From Auriscalpium vulgare (taxonomy: Eukaryota; Basidiomycota; Agaricomycetes; Russulales; Auriscalpiaceae): DNA of 64,000 bases. Positions within the stretch are counted from its first letter, which is position 1, and each line of letters opens with the position of its first letter. The stretch covers positions 806,001 through 870,000 of the forward strand of contig JAHBBC010000018.1 of the NCBI GenBank assembly GCA_019915015.1, written 5' to 3'. The notes beneath the pieces were generated by a model, which did no database searches, was not told the DNA's origin, and worked only from the letters and a program-made list of their open reading frames with translations. The position numbers and the translations under genes were made by a program. Below, piece by piece: positions 1-12,400 of this stretch.

Positions 1-530
1 CTCGGTGATCGAGGTTGAAGGAGAGGCATTCAACGGTGGATGATTGCAGTGGCAATTTCAGAATCACGTCAAAAAAAGAGACGCCCATAACAGGCGCCTA
101 TGGGCCGCGATGTCATTTACGACCATCAACGTCTCGAATCCCCGTCTTCCTCTTCTTTCTCTGGAGCAGCACACGTCGTCGCACGAAGTCAATTACAGCA
201 CTCTAGGTGATCTATCGACGGCCAAGCTCCAAATTCCTCAGATAATCCGGATGATTAGCGGCCTTTGCAATCGCTGGACACACAAATGGTATGCGAACCT
301 CTCCACCATTGCTTGCTTCGAGCTGATCGTCAGTTTTCAGCTGGGAAGGAACGCATCATTTATGATATAAGTTACGCAGATGAACGCCGCCCGGTGCCGA
401 CCACAGGAAGCCCTTCAGAATCGTTCGGCGAGGTGAGTCACATTGTACAACAGCGGACTCCCGCCTACCATTTTGCCTCTTCGCTACGGCCCGAAAGCTA
501 ACGTTCTTCTTGATGATCGTCAAGGTTCTA
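1..530. other. no gene supported
   Basis: Only short overlapping frames with no recognisable domain. It could hold the 5' exon or promoter of the gene that follows. Confidence 0.4.
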
Positions 531-1747
531 GCGCGACACGCAATATCTGCGCAACGACGTCAAGAACAGCGGTGTTCTCCAGGGCTCCGAGCCTTTCGAG
601 CGCGTCTTCCGACGTGTTGACTCGCCGGCACGCCACTCGTTCACCAACGGACCGACAGCATGCTCAAGCTACAAATACTCCCCAGGCGACCCACCGCAGC
701 GTCGTCATCCCCCAGCGACGCATCAGCCACTTGTGTGTACTCGCCCTCTGTGTTCCTCGCGTCGCGCTGATGTTACTCCCGTACAAGATGCCTTCCAATC
801 AGATCCTCAGCGCACCCCCAATATCGCCCAATTGTCGTGCCCGTAATGTTCTCAATCGTGTCCTTCCCAATCCTGGGGACACGGTCATGCGCACCAACAT
901 CTTACAAAAAATGGAAGAGCCGGGTTTCGCGCAGTTTTTCTGCGATGCTGTGGACCAACGTCGACGGCTTGAGCGTGCTCGGCCCATGCTGATTCAGGGT
1001 CAGTTGTTCCCGTGCTAGCTGCTAAATTCCAATCCGCTCATCGTGTCCTACCGCAGAGTACTACAAACATTCTCCATGGCGAGTCCTCGTCATCGCCTAC
1101 ATCCTTGGGAGAACGTCTTCCGAAGACCCCGCGGCCCTCCTGTGGGATCTCTTTCACCTCTGTCCTTCACCACGCTTCCTGATCGAGGGTAAGCCACTTT
1201 TCGACGACAACTATGCGCGCTCACTCACTCCTTTACCAGCATCCAGGCCACGGCTAACATCCATGCTTACCGAAATCGGCCTCTGCCACCTCGACGTCAA
1301 CATCCTCGTTGATTTCTCCAACGAATATCGCCTGCACTGGCCCCACGTTTCCTTCGTGCGGAGCTATGTCCGTCATATTAGTGGCGCGCAGCGCCAGCGC
1401 GATCGCATTCTGGGCTCCCGGCGCCAGCGCGGGCTCGACGTCCCGACCCCTCTCTCGCAGATCCGGGACATAGGCAAGTTCATGGTCGACTCGTATCTCG
1501 TCTACTGCGGCGAGCGCGAGGAGTGGCGTGGCGTCCGCAGCGACGACGAGGATCTAACGCGTTTTTTGGTATGCGCTCCTCCTTTGATTGTCACTCGCTG
1601 CTCATACCTTGCGGATTATTTTAGCAATGGCGTTGGGCGACCGAGAACAAGAAGTTCTGCCCATACACGGGCGAGCTCTCCGACGCGGATGAAGAGTACA
1701 TGGAGGAGCTCATCGAGGAGCTCAATGTTGTCTACGATACGTACTAA
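531..1747 (+). CDS. uncharacterised basidiomycete protein (family copy 1)
   Basis: Function not recognised. The well-supported exons end at 998 and run 1057-1188, 1240-1568 and 1625-1747, with short GT-AG introns that keep frame; an earlier exon from about 531 is plausible. The protein contains the segments HLDVNILVDFSNEYRLHWP and VRSDDEDLTRFL, and ends in an acidic helix EEYMEELIEELNVVYDTY. A clear paralogue lies on the minus strand at 53065-53700 with the same last intron position and the same RSDDEDLTR and EELIEELN motifs. Because residues and intron position are conserved between copies 52 kb apart, this is a real gene family. No signal peptide, membrane segment or catalytic motif is visible. 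The start codon is not settled. Confidence 0.65.
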
Positions 1748-2280
1748 CCTGCCCCCGCGCGTACGTCCTTCTTTTCTTGCGAGCATGATACCTACTGTCA
1801 ATGTTTTATTTGCTATCCGTTGTCCATCTTGCAGTCCTGTTCATTATTGTTTCGCGCTCTCTCGCCGCCTGCCTGCGATTGGCAGTCCAATGCCGTTGGA
1901 CTCGGACTCGCTGTCGTCCCTCAGTTTATTCGTATTAAATAGTCATAATGTCATCCTCTTTTCTCGTCCTCCCTGCGTGCGTCCTGGTAACGCCATCGAG
2001 TGATTCTGCGCACTGTGTAGGTATAGTCAGTCGTCCGCGCCGCGCAGCTCGGAAGATGCCGACCGCGTGGTCGTCTCTGCTGATCGCCTGACTAGTAGGA
2101 CTAGCTGAATGTACATATTCGTATTCATATCCAACAGTATCCAACCTTCGCAAGCCCAGGGTAATTCATCCCACTCATCGTCGACCCCTCAGACATCGCA
2201 TCTACCTTCACATCATACACGGCGTCCACTCTAGACGAATCCAAGTGAGCATCTTGGTCCTTCTGGAATCTACTGCTTAG
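1748..2280. other. intergenic, nothing seen
   Basis: Frames here are short and lack splice-supported continuation. Probably the 3' untranslated region of the upstream gene plus spacer. Confidence 0.4.
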
Positions 2281-2882
2281 TCGCTGTGAACTATCCCGGG
2301 CCCAGGGTTCAATCGGACGTGTTTTGGGATGGCGTCGTCCGCTCGCGCCTCGATCTCATTCATTGCGAAGTTGGACAGGCCTCTCCAGAAGCCCACGCGA
2401 ATCTCTTGAACGAGGAACACTCCGTCACTGCTTCGTGCTCTCAGCGCTATACGCTCCCATCGCATCTCCTCGCCCCTATATCGCGCCTTCCGCCCGAGGC
2501 ACTTACCCATGTCTTTTGGTACTGCACTGAGGCAGTGGAATGGAGGCCGCAGGTCCGCATCCTTGGTTGGATACGTCTCACGCACTGCCGGCGCTGGAGG
2601 GAGGCCGCGCTGGCAGATCCTGGCCTTTGGACTTGTCTCCCCTTCCACCTCGGCGACCAGTGGGTAGATGAATCACTCGCTCGCGCGAAGACCCTTCCCC
2701 TTATCATAGATACCACGAAGAACGTTCAAGTTCACGAGGTATCCTCCCAGAGCGAAGCCCTTATCCGGCGATACATTGCCCGCACACGGATCCTTCGTCT
2801 TGACGCGGATGCCTTCCGAAATGTTTCAGCATTTTTGAACTCTCTGACGTCCGCCGCACCCCTGCTGGAGCAACAAATATGA
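2281..2882 (+). pseudogene. F-box-like protein remnant
   Basis: The frame carries an F-box-like core, ISRLPPEALTHVFWYC, followed by WIRLTHCRRWREAALADP and LWT. This is the usual arrangement of agaricomycete F-box proteins (adaptors of SCF ubiquitin ligases). A stretch ILRLDADAFRNVSAFLNSL resembles the start of the leucine-rich part. The frame has no methionine anywhere and stops after about 200 residues, whereas family members usually run 400-600. I read it as a gene truncated at both ends. A small frame at 2884-3096 continues nothing recognisable. An unseen upstream exon could supply the start. Confidence 0.6.
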
Positions 2883-3165
2883 AATGGGCGAGCCGAAGTT
2901 TCAAAATCTATGGCACTGGGTCTCAGTGCGTGCTCATTCAAGTCATCCGCTGCGGTCCCTCAAAGTACGAGCAACGAGCAACGCTGCGGCATATGAACGG
3001 TTCAAAGTGCTGAAGAGTGAATTGCCGGACTTGGACGTTCATTCAATGGAGATGAAGCGCTGCAAACCGAAGCTTTGGACTTGGTTGCCTTCGTAAGAAG
3101 GTCTGTTTTTCGCCCGCTCTGTTATTCTGTCATGTCTTACACTCCTCTCTTGAACGCGTCAGGAA

Positions 3166-3903
3166 TTACACTAGCTCCCAAACATCACTTCCGCGGCCAT
3201 CCATGAACAGCATCGCCTGGGCCTCGTGACCTCCCACACACGCATCTACCACCCTGCTTAACACGAAGCCCTTCCTCAGATCCCCTAGTTTGAATGTACC
3301 GGACGGCTTTCCTCCGATTTTGGGGCCGTCGTAAAGATCGAGGCCGAGGTAAAGGTCGGGCTGCGCGGCTGGGGACACGAGGATCTCGTCGGACGCGATC
3401 ATAACAAGATCATCCCTGTGGGTGGCGGCTACGCACACGCGGAAGGCGCTGCGCGCATGCTTGGAGACGACGACGTGGCCTTGAAACTGCCCCTCTGGCA
3501 TAGCATACCAGAAGTCGCGGGGATCGGCTGTCGAGCGGATGAAGAACCTGTCATGCTCGTTGGACAATCTCGACCAAGACAATCGGGATGGAGCTCACAA
3601 GTTGCCGCTGATCTGATCGGTTGTGGGCTCCGAAGGTGTGATGCCGCAGGCGCCACTGCCGTCTCTGCACAGAGGAACGGCCAGGACACGATCTGAGAGT
3701 GCAGGGGGCTGGCTCGATATGACATCTATGATGCTCGCGTTCGTTCTAGCGTCGTAGGTGTAGTACTGCGGGGCGATGCGCTCGATACCGGCGTAGAGCG
3801 TGTCGGAGGAGATTGCCCGCCACCATTCATCGGCAAGGTTCCGGTCGGCAAAGAGTAGGAGGCAGTGGTCGTTGGACCGCCGGTTCTTCTGTGTACCAGT
3901 CAT
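3166..3903 (-). CDS. uncharacterised two-exon protein (WELV family copy 1)
   Basis: Function not recognised. Exon 1 is 3599-3903 and exon 2 is 3166-3547, joined by a 51 nt GT-AG intron. The start chosen is the first ATG before the conserved part. Landmarks are FADRNLADEWWRA, QYYTYDA, DQISGNL at the splice site, then FRVCVAATHRDDLVMIASD, LYLGLDLYDG and a C-terminal WELV. A paralogue on the plus strand (16598-17323) has the same order (VADEWWRA, QFYAYA, DHISGNL, NLVMIDTD, FRLGVELYNGEG, WELV) and the same intron position. No signal peptide or membrane segment is seen. The beta-rich C-terminal half might be a lectin-like fold, but nothing in the sequence proves it. Confidence 0.7.
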
Positions 3904-4515
3904 TGTGAGGAAAGAGCGGGCAGGTGGGTGAGACCGTTCCACCGACGTTTTTCACGTAGGCGTAGAAGACGCCCATTGGATGTTGGGAATATGCACGCGC
4001 TGAGCAGCATTCGTACTCACTGATATTTATACTTACTTTCCGTGTATTACCTCTCTGAGACTGTTCTCGGATTATGGTTCCGTATCAAGATTAACTTCCA
4101 TGGAGCGGATGAACGACGTGACATGAATAGTTCAATAGAAGAGGCCATACCTGGATACGACTCGGAGCTGACGCGGCCTCTGCATCTCATCAACCAATTC
4201 CTGAACTAGACGCAACACACGGACTTGAGTATTTCTTGCAAGAGTCCACGAGGTAGCGTGCAATCATCAACTCAGTATTTGGATGTTAGAATGATTCGAA
4301 CGCCACACCCGGGCATCCCATCCATCTGATCTGATTCCTCTCTACCAGGACAGATCCACTCGACCGGTTATCAATGAAAGGGCATGGCTGGTGGTTCGGA
4401 GGCTGTGACGCTCGCAAGAGCAGGGACCAGTAGTACTATATTATAATTATCATACACTCGAAGCGGCAGACGAGACCAAGCAATAAATTATGCAGATATG
4501 CAGATAACAATATAC
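3904..4515. other. intergenic with a dispersed 96 bp repeat
   Basis: No gene seen. Positions 4271-4366 are a diverged copy of 8004-8100 (see repeat entry). Confidence 0.5.
4271..4366 (+). repeat. dispersed repeat copy 1
   Basis: Shares GAATGATTCGAACGCCA and CAGATCCACTCGAC, in the same order and spacing, with 8004-8100. Both copies are on the plus strand and both are non-coding. By eye they are roughly 70 percent alike. Confidence 0.6.
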
Positions 4516-6194
4516 TTAATTCTCCGGATATAGCATATCAACAAACTTCATCATGACCTCGACGAACGCATCACGCTGCGCCTTCCTTTCACGCCTTATC
4601 TCCTCATCCACCAATTTCCTCACCAATTTCGCCATGGCAGGCGGCAAACTATCCTCCGCAACGACTTCGTGCTCTGCCGGCGCTGCGGAAGGCAGTACCG
4701 CAACCGGCGCAGGCACAGCCGCCTGCGCGGCGATGCGAGGCGGCTCGTCCGCTGCCTCGGGAGGCAGCGCGACGTCCTTTGGGACCACGTCAGCCTCGAG
4801 GCGCGCAGGATCAAGGACCGGGCTGCCTGCTCTTGATTCGGGGTCGTCGACGTGGATCGGGTTGTCGGGGATCACAAAGCCATCCTCGTCCTTCGTCCGG
4901 TGAGATTCAGCTGGCAACCTTAGCTGGAGCCGGAGAGGCTACAAGCACGGCGATGAGTCCAGATATATATCAGAAGACATTCGAATGACTGACGGCTCGG
5001 GCCACCGGCTCAGGCGACTGAGCAGGCGGGGTGTACGGAACGCACGGTATCATCCGCACCGCGCACAGGACGCACCCCATGCCATTCTTGCCGCCGCGCA
5101 GGCACGGGCAGCGTGTGTTCTTCCGGGTCACCGCATCATGGCACGTCTCGCACTCGACCTGGCCGTCCGATTGCTCATCATATGCTTGGTCGGAGTTGTA
5201 CGGCGTCAGGACGTACCTCGTTGGTCGGCGCGCCATACACGCCCACGACATATCGATCGTACCCGCCCATGTGCGAGGCTTTCTTGACGCGCGCAACGAT
5301 GACGTTTGCCCCGAACTTACTCTCGTCCTCTGTTTCGCCGAGCTTGCGCGGGCGGATGTCCGGTTCCTCGTCAGGCACAGCGGCGGCGGCCTCCAGAGCG
5401 ACAATTACGACTGCTCAGTATGGTGTATTGACGAAATCGGGTTGGCTTACCTGCAGCGACGTCTCGGCTGCCTGCTCAGGCTGCTCGCCGCCGTTCAGAG
5501 CGCGGTCGCAGTGCGTTCGTCGCAATGAGCACAATGTACACCCTTTGGCGGGTATGCGTGCTCCATGGAGATACAACAAGCACGGTACACCAGCATCACG
5601 GCATGTGGTGCATTGAGACTAGCTTCGCGTCAGCCAAGGTCCAGATGCCCCGCGGATAAGCACGCACCTCGTGCCGGGGCGATGACTGCGTCCCGAGGAG
5701 ATACCGCTGCGTCTTCCCGCCTTTCTTCAGCTTCGCGACCACAAATTCTTCCGGGAACGTGTCGCCATGATTAACGAACCGCGGATGCGAACTTGGCACT
5801 GGATGCGCGGTGGGTTTGCTCGGTGCTGCGCTTGTTCTTGTCGTCGCAGCGGGGTCCGTGGAGTCCTCGCAGGGCACGCACAGCACCGCGCACAGCTTGC
5901 AGCCTCGCTTCGCTCGCTGGTCGACAAGGCACACTGCACCCGCCGTGCGGCACGTCGTACACGCAACCTGTCAGCACAGTTGTCTATGAGGAGACAGCGA
6001 GGAACCAATAGAGAACGCGCACACACCTTGCATCTCTCATCAGGCTCAAACGTGAACCCGACGTTGTATGTGTCGATTGCGCCGGGCGTCGCCTTTGATG
6101 CAACCCGTGCTAGGACAACCCGAGAATCAGGGTGAGAATAAAGAGACACTTCTCTTTCGGAAAGCAGGTGTGCGGGCTTATATTTCAAAGTCAA
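4516..6194 (-). CDS. three-module cysteine-cluster protein
   Basis: Function not recognised, but the architecture is clear. Three tandem modules each join a small beta-like segment (VLARV..YNVGF; FVVAKL..YLLGT; VIVARV..YVVGV) to a Cys cluster. The clusters read CTTCRTAGAVC, then CTTCRDAGVPC, then CETCHDA, each followed about 10-15 residues later by a GCxLC motif (KRGCKLC, AKGCTLC, GMGCVLC) and further Cys. A phase-0 intron sits just before the Cys cluster in all three modules. Further phase-0 introns follow the second cluster and precede the last exon (4516-4917), which encodes an acidic linker and a charged C-terminal helix (VRKLVDEEIRRERKAQRD). The clusters suggest metal binding; spacing differs from Zn2Cys6. 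The 5' end is uncertain: a TATAAG lies near 6180, and the model could instead join the gene upstream at 6263-7137. Confidence 0.7.
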
Positions 6195-6262
6195 GCGTGC
6201 CCTTTTAGCCTAACTCAGTCGTGAGATGTCGCGAAGGCCTAGAAGCTGAAGTAAACGTACGG

Positions 6263-7137
6263 CTATTTTCGCCGGAGTACGTGCGACGCGCTCTGGTGTC
6301 TGTGGGTGTCCCGAACCTTCGCTTGCTGCATATGTGCTCTTCGTAGCATTCGAATACACATCCGATTATCGCACAGCCAGATCGTGGGCTGTATAAACAG
6401 CTGAAAATCGGACGGGCGGAGGAAAATGACGCACAGGTAACTGTTGGATGCTCGTCTCCGAGGACTCGTCGGACAACTTGGGCCGCTTGGCTGGGGGAGG
6501 GTCCGTGCTATTACTAGCATCTCGCTTGTGTGTTGACGGATGCGCGGCGTGGCCCTTGCGACCGATGACCACCGCCGGGTCGTCACTATCCGTTGGCGGA
6601 GCAAAAAATGCACTTTTCACGTCGTCCACGGACACGTTCACTTTACGAGCTCGCGCCGTAGCGGCGTCACCTGCGGGAGATCATACAGGCAAATCATTGA
6701 GCAATTGTAAACGTGCGACGCACCTTCGCACATCCACCAGCGGTCCAGAAGTGACTCTTCGGAAGAGTCTTCGAACTCGATGTCGTCCGGAGAGCCAAGT
6801 TGGACATCGAAAGGGCTAAACACCCACCCTTTGCGGCCGCTCTCACTCGCCCGAAGGAGCGCTTCTTGGGCCGAAACGATCAGCTTGGGGATGCGGGTGC
6901 CTTCTTCGAGGGTCGACACGTATCTGAGAGCAGACAGCTGAAGTGTGTGAGACGTGAATAAAACAATGGCTGATGGGGCGGTCAGCTCACCACTTCGTTT
7001 GCGAAAAGCGTGAAGTGCGGAGGGCGGTCTGAGGGCGACAGCGCTCGGAGGCGCAGATTCGCGACATATATGCGTTTGGCGTAGTGCAGCGCTTTTTTGT
7101 CGTAGCTGGCGGGGGGAGGTTGACGGTGCTGAGACAT
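6263..7137 (-). CDS. uncharacterised nuclear-like protein
   Basis: Not recognised. The start is MSQHRQPPPASYDKKAL at 7137. Exon 1 reaches FANEV and splices in phase 0 to LSALRYVSTLEEGTRIPK. The second exon carries ASESGRKGWVFSPFDVQLG and an acidic run DDIEFEDSSEESLLDRWW. The third carries DDVKSAFFAPPTDSDDP and PPAKRPKLSDE, a basic stretch that looks like a nuclear localisation signal. A further 46 nt intron after SIQQLP would lead into a basic C terminus ending near 6263; without it the protein stops at 6366. Its 3' end faces the three-module Cys gene on the same strand, so the two could form one transcript, although nothing proves it. Confidence 0.6.
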
Positions 7138-8557
7138 GGCTTGGTGGTGGTTAGAGGCCAAGCGGCGACCAGGACCTGGAAGAGCGGCGAAGTTGAGGTT
7201 GTGAGTTGGTGAGGATGCGTTAGTGACGGTTCGGCCGAGGTACGAGGCCGGAGCAAGCGTCCAGCCGAGCGCCCAAGAGCCCCGGCGCTCGCACTATTTA
7301 CAGTCTGTTTACGCATTGTTTGGTTCCCCGTGTTCCTTACTCTCTTACCACCATCGCCGTTTCACAATTTTATCATCGTTTCACAGCCTTGTGCTTTCGT
7401 TTTACCCGCCCACCCACCCGTTTTCAAATTTACTACGTCCCGTATCTTTTAAGTATTGCATAAGAAACACTAAGGCAGACAAAGGCCCACAGCCGCGGGG
7501 TTAAGTATTTCTTTATGAATACTTCACAGTATTTCCAAAGTTTTTCTCGTCAAATACGTACAGTCTTTTTACAGTTATTTCCACAGTATTTCTTGGTGTG
7601 CCACTCGACTGCGCAGGCAGTGCCAACCACTCAGCTCACTGTCCCGGAGCGCACGGGGCTCGCCAGATGAGGCTGGACCGGTAGAACTACCGGCGCCGGT
7701 ACCGGCCGCGCGGTGCTGCTTCGATGTCGAGGCCGGAGAATCCGAATTGAGAGTGTGCGTCGTCTGCTCCGGTGGCTCGGGCCTGGCAGTGGTGTGCTTG
7801 CGAAGGATTCAGCCTCCAGCGACGGCAGTGGGAGGTCGTCGTGGTCAACGGCTACTTACGTGGCGGCTTATATTATGTATGTACTCGACTACCTCCACCT
7901 TCTCTCCACCGAGTAGTCTTATTACAGTACCCAAAGATATTACCATGTGGCACAAAATAATACTTAGGCTGCAGCTGGGCTGCAGGCAATCCCGCACCTC
8001 GAACTCAGGATTCGGATGTTCGAATGATTCGAACGCCAGACCAGGAAACATCGTCGGCATCATCTAATCCCTCTCCGCCAGGCCAGATCCACTCGACAGG
8101 CCGCGCTGATGCGCCATTGCCATGCCTCCGGGCAGCGGACTCGATTCACCGTGTCTGCGTCAGGACGAGTTCCCGAAGACGCGTCGTGGTCAGCGCGGGA
8201 AATCGGTACGTCCGCTGTTGGGTGCAAGACCTGACAGCGCTCCGCAAAGCGTGCAGATGAACGCCGCGCCACGCGTGGCCCTCCCGACGCCTAGCCCGCT
8301 GAGGCAGTCTCGCATTCGTACCGGCGGGAGGCGCAGGGCTTGACCTGCGCGACTTTGCGTCGTCGGTGTGCGAGTTTATGCGGCTCAACTGCACCTGGTG
8401 AGAAGGCCGCTTGGAACGGGTAAGCCGCGAGATGAAGGCGCGCTTATGGAGCGCACACGGCGGAGACAGCGCGGGCGGGGGATAGATGCAAACAAAGCAA
8501 GAGATTGGTAGCCTAGATGGTGATAAATGGTACATGGCGACGTACACTGGCATAGAT
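7138..8557. other. intergenic; AT-rich patch and dispersed repeat
   Basis: No supported gene. Around 7500-7600 the sequence becomes AT-rich and repeats the word CAGTATTTC. Positions 8004-8100 carry the second copy of the 96 bp dispersed repeat. Confidence 0.5.
8004..8100 (+). repeat. dispersed repeat copy 2
   Basis: Diverged copy of 4271-4366, in the same orientation and also intergenic. Confidence 0.6.
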
Positions 8558-9177
8558 CTATCCCGCCCTCGCTTTCCCCTTTGGCTGCACTGCCCCGAAC
8601 AAGGACCCGTCAAACTCCCTGCCATGCGCACTGCGCGACGGGCCAAACGGATCATCGAGGCTCATAGGACTCGCCGGCAAGCTGCCGAGCGGTGGACCCA
8701 TCATGCTCTGCATGATGTCGTCGATATCGCTCGTGGGCGGCACGTCGAAAGCCACGCGGGAGCCACGCATGAGAGTGCTCTCGATGAGCTCGTTCTCTTC
8801 GAGCTGCTGGACATGCCATCGCAGCGAGCGCATCACCTGCTCAAATAGCGCTGCGTGAACGTGACCGGTCAGCTGGGTGCTGCCTTGGCTGGGAGGTGCG
8901 CACCTGTCTCATCGCCTGCGCCGTCTTTCTTCGGCTTGGGCATGATGAGCGGCCTCATGTCGGCGAGCAGTTCCACGTCCCGCTTGTCGTGTATGCGAAG
9001 TTGCGACTCGACCTTGAGCGCGAAGCCTTCTGGCGAGAGCTCGGTGTCCGACGCCGTGGTCTCGTCGGGGCCGTACTCGGTGTTCAGAGATTCGCTCGGC
9101 GATGCAGAGCGTAGGACGGGCATCACATACGGCAGATCAACTGTGTGAGCATGATGGTGAGTGGGCTGTCCGGGCAT
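8558..9177 (-). CDS. uncharacterised two-exon protein
   Basis: Not recognised. The start chosen is the ATG at 9177. Exon 1 carries LPYVMPVLRSASPSES, a Ser/Thr/Asp-rich linker and LKVESQLRIHDKRDVELL followed by ADMRPLIMPKPKKDG. A short GT-AG intron joins ETG to ALFEQVMRSLRWHVQQLEE in exon 2, which continues with LMRGSRVAFDVPPTSDIDD and IMQSMMGPP. The helix around VMRSLRWHVQQLEENELIE suggests a protein-protein contact surface. It lies head to head with the kinase gene, whose start codon is 250 bp away, so the two probably share a divergent promoter. A further 5' exon cannot be excluded. Confidence 0.6.
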
Positions 9178-9427
9178 CTGGTAGTAACGGCTGGGGAAGG
9201 CGCGACGACGGCGACGACTGCGAGCTCGACGTCAGACAGGATTGTGGCGGGGCGTGGGAATGTCCACGTGCAGGTGGATTTCCGTTTCCGGAGCGCGTTA
9301 TTTGTGCGTGTTGTGGCTATGTTCGATCGCTACGCGAAGGCTTGTTCGAGTTTGCTTCCGTCCCCTCCCCCTCACCGTCGCCGTGTATACTAACTAATTT
9401 CTTTCATTCTCCTCGCATTCTATCGCT
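9178..9427. promoter_or_regulatory. divergent intergenic promoter region
   Basis: This 250 bp gap separates the start codons of two divergently oriented genes and must hold both promoters. No clear TATA box was seen. Confidence 0.4.
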
Positions 9428-12400
9428 ATGTTGCCCCCGCAGGCGTCGTCGGAGGCGACGGACATATTCTCGCTATCTGACCAAGTACTGGGCGACCGCT
9501 TGCAGTTCATTGAGGAGGTGCGTGGTTCGGCCAGACCAGGGAAGCGTATCATTGACCCCAAGCACATTCAGATTGGATTTGGCAACTGGGGCAGCGTATG
9601 GTTATGCCGGCCAAAGAATGGTAGCCTCTCGAAGGACGGGAAGGGTGACGTGAAGCTGGCAGTCAAGCTCGTCCACCGGTCCAAGACTACAACAACAGCT
9701 GCACGCGTACGATCACTGTATGCGCTCTCCATACTCCTGTCATTGTCAGAGGCTCATTCTCTCTCAGATGGAATGAGATGAAGATCGTTCGAACATTTAA
9801 GAATGACCCCCATCCCTCCATCGTGCCTTTCCACTCATTCATTATCACGCCCTCCTACGCCTTAATCACCATGTGTGTCCTCATTTCTACCCTCCTGGAC
9901 ACGTAGAATGCTGACTATTCCGCGTCCAGGGACTTCCTTCCCACCCTTGTCCCAGTCGACGTGCCAGAGCCCAAAGCCAAAGAGTGGTTCCGCTCTCTCC
10001 TCTCTGGCGTGCAATTCCTCCACACACGCGGCGTCGTCCACAACGATATCAAGCCCGCGAACATCCTCCTCTCGCATGCCGGAATCCCAGTGCTGGTCGA
10101 CTTTGGTTTCGCAGAGAAGTATGACACCAAGGTTTCGCGCGCCTTCCATAGCAACCTTACCTACGGCACTCCGGAATACCTCTCGCCTGAGCGAGCGCGT
10201 GGCCTACCACACGACACGCGGAAGTCGGACATCTGGTCGCTGGGTGTTACTTTCTTCGAGATTCTGATCGGTCGTACGCCGTTCGAGTACGAGGAGGGCG
10301 AGCAATTTACTACGAAGGAGGATCTGGAGAAGTACTGGGCACGAACGGTGAGTCTCGTTTTCACGCGCCGAGGCATCTTCCTGATGTGCCATAGATGCGC
10401 GGCAAATGGGTAGGCTCGTATACTATGTCCAAAGGCGTGGAACGCCTCATTCATCGCATGGTTCAACCGAACGCTGATTTGCGGTGTACGGCGACGGAGG
10501 CAATGGCAGACCTGTATTGGAATGCGGCAGCCGTAACGTCCTCGCTTGGCGCACATAGTACGTTGTCTGCTGCATCCCTCCGCGTCGCCATTCACCATGT
10601 TCCGCAGAGAAAGCCGCTAGCATCAGCTCTCCTGACGCGTCGAAGATCCTCGACATCATCTCACCGTGGTCGACAAGGCGATTGAGCCGCGACGTCAAAG
10701 TCAAAGCCAAGGCAACCACGAAAGTAGACAAGGAGAATATCATGATCGCTACGAAATCCACGAAACTCTTGAATAAAGACAAGGCACTGCCACCACGGCC
10801 CGGCCACGCGCGAACGCAGTCGCTTCTGGCTACAGAATGTAAGTGCATAACTTTCAAGCCAGGTGTCTTCGAAGGCTTGGCGCTCATATATGCGTATGTA
10901 GCCAACTTGCCAGCTAAGAAGCGCGCCCCGCCCTCAGGCCTTGCCACCCTTGCGCCTATCCGCGGGTCCCCGACTACAGCCGAGCACAAGTCCAGAAAGG
11001 ACAGGGACGGCGGCAAGGAAAATTCTCCTGCCACTGAAGCGAAGCGACCGTACGGTGCGCGCAAGCCCGTCCCGCGCATCGAGTCGAGCGGCGACATGGT
11101 ACTCGGCGCGAGGCGCGGCGCGCTTGTGGATCGGACGAACACCAAGGCGCAGGTGCAGGCACGGCCGAATGCGGACCCGAAAGAGAAGAAGACGAGGATG
11201 CATGCGGAGGATCAGGAGAACGTCGGAGTCAGGGTGGCTGACAGGAAGGAGAGGGTGCGGGGGCAGGAGAAGGAGGAGAAGAGAGTAGAGAAAGCTAACA
11301 GCAGTGTTCAGGAGGAGGGGAAGAGCATGGGGAGCGTGCGCGACCGCATGCGGGAATGGGAGCGCGAGCGTGAACGCCTTCGGGAGATGGAACGCGTCAA
11401 AGAGGGCGAGACAGATGTCGAAGACCACCAGGCTCAACCCGTCCTGGCCCGCGGCCTCGAGTTCGCGCATACGGCGGAGGAACGCGACCACGGGGAGGAG
11501 ACCACGCACGATGAGGTGTACGTCTCCCTGCAGCCTGCGGACAACAGCCTCCCGGGTACTCCGATGTCTCCGGGTAAGCCCTTCTTCGCGTGTCTCCCTC
11601 GGTTATATATAAACACACGCTGATACGACTCCTTTGGACATCAGATATGAACTCGTTCTGGGGCGATTCGTTCCCGCGCTCCGTGTCGCAGTCGTTCGCG
11701 CCCGCGAATGAGTCAGGCCCAGGTTTAAATTTATTGAAGCAGAGCTTGAAGATGTCGTTTGGTGAGCCTCGGGCGAAGTTGGGACCACGGTGTTGTGTTC
11801 TGATGCGTAAGGTGTAACAGACCGGACGGTGCAACTGTACAAGTCATCGACGATTGGCAAGTTCGGGAAGAGGAGCAGCCAGTCGCCCGAGCATGTCAGC
11901 CGAAGGCAGTCTTGGGAGAACGAGGAGCTAGTGAAAGAAGGTACGCCCGACGTTGCCCAGCTCTGACTCTCACTCACGACTTTATGTTTTGTGTCCAGCG
12001 AATTCGTCATTGCCTGTCGTCCGCAACGCAGTACGCAACGCCCAGGTCGGCGCTGATTCACGAGCGGACCGCATGACGATCTGGATTCAGAATGTTGAAA
12101 GTGAGTTCTCCACCGTTTGAGGATGAAGAGTCTTTTTGACATGTCTATCGCAGAGGTTGTTGAAGACGCGCGGCAGAACTTCGCCTCGTCGAGCGTGGCA
12201 CATCTACCGCCGCTTCCCATCGCTCCCATTTCGCGTTCGACATCACATCGCACCAATCTGCGCGACCTATCCAACCGCTCGTCGCGCCTGCCGCGCAAAA
12301 TCCTCGCGGCGAGCCAGATCTTCAGCACGGACGGCGATGGCGAGCTGTCGCCTGCAGACCAAAGCTTCAGCTTCATGTCGTCCAGCGTTCTATCGGCGTC

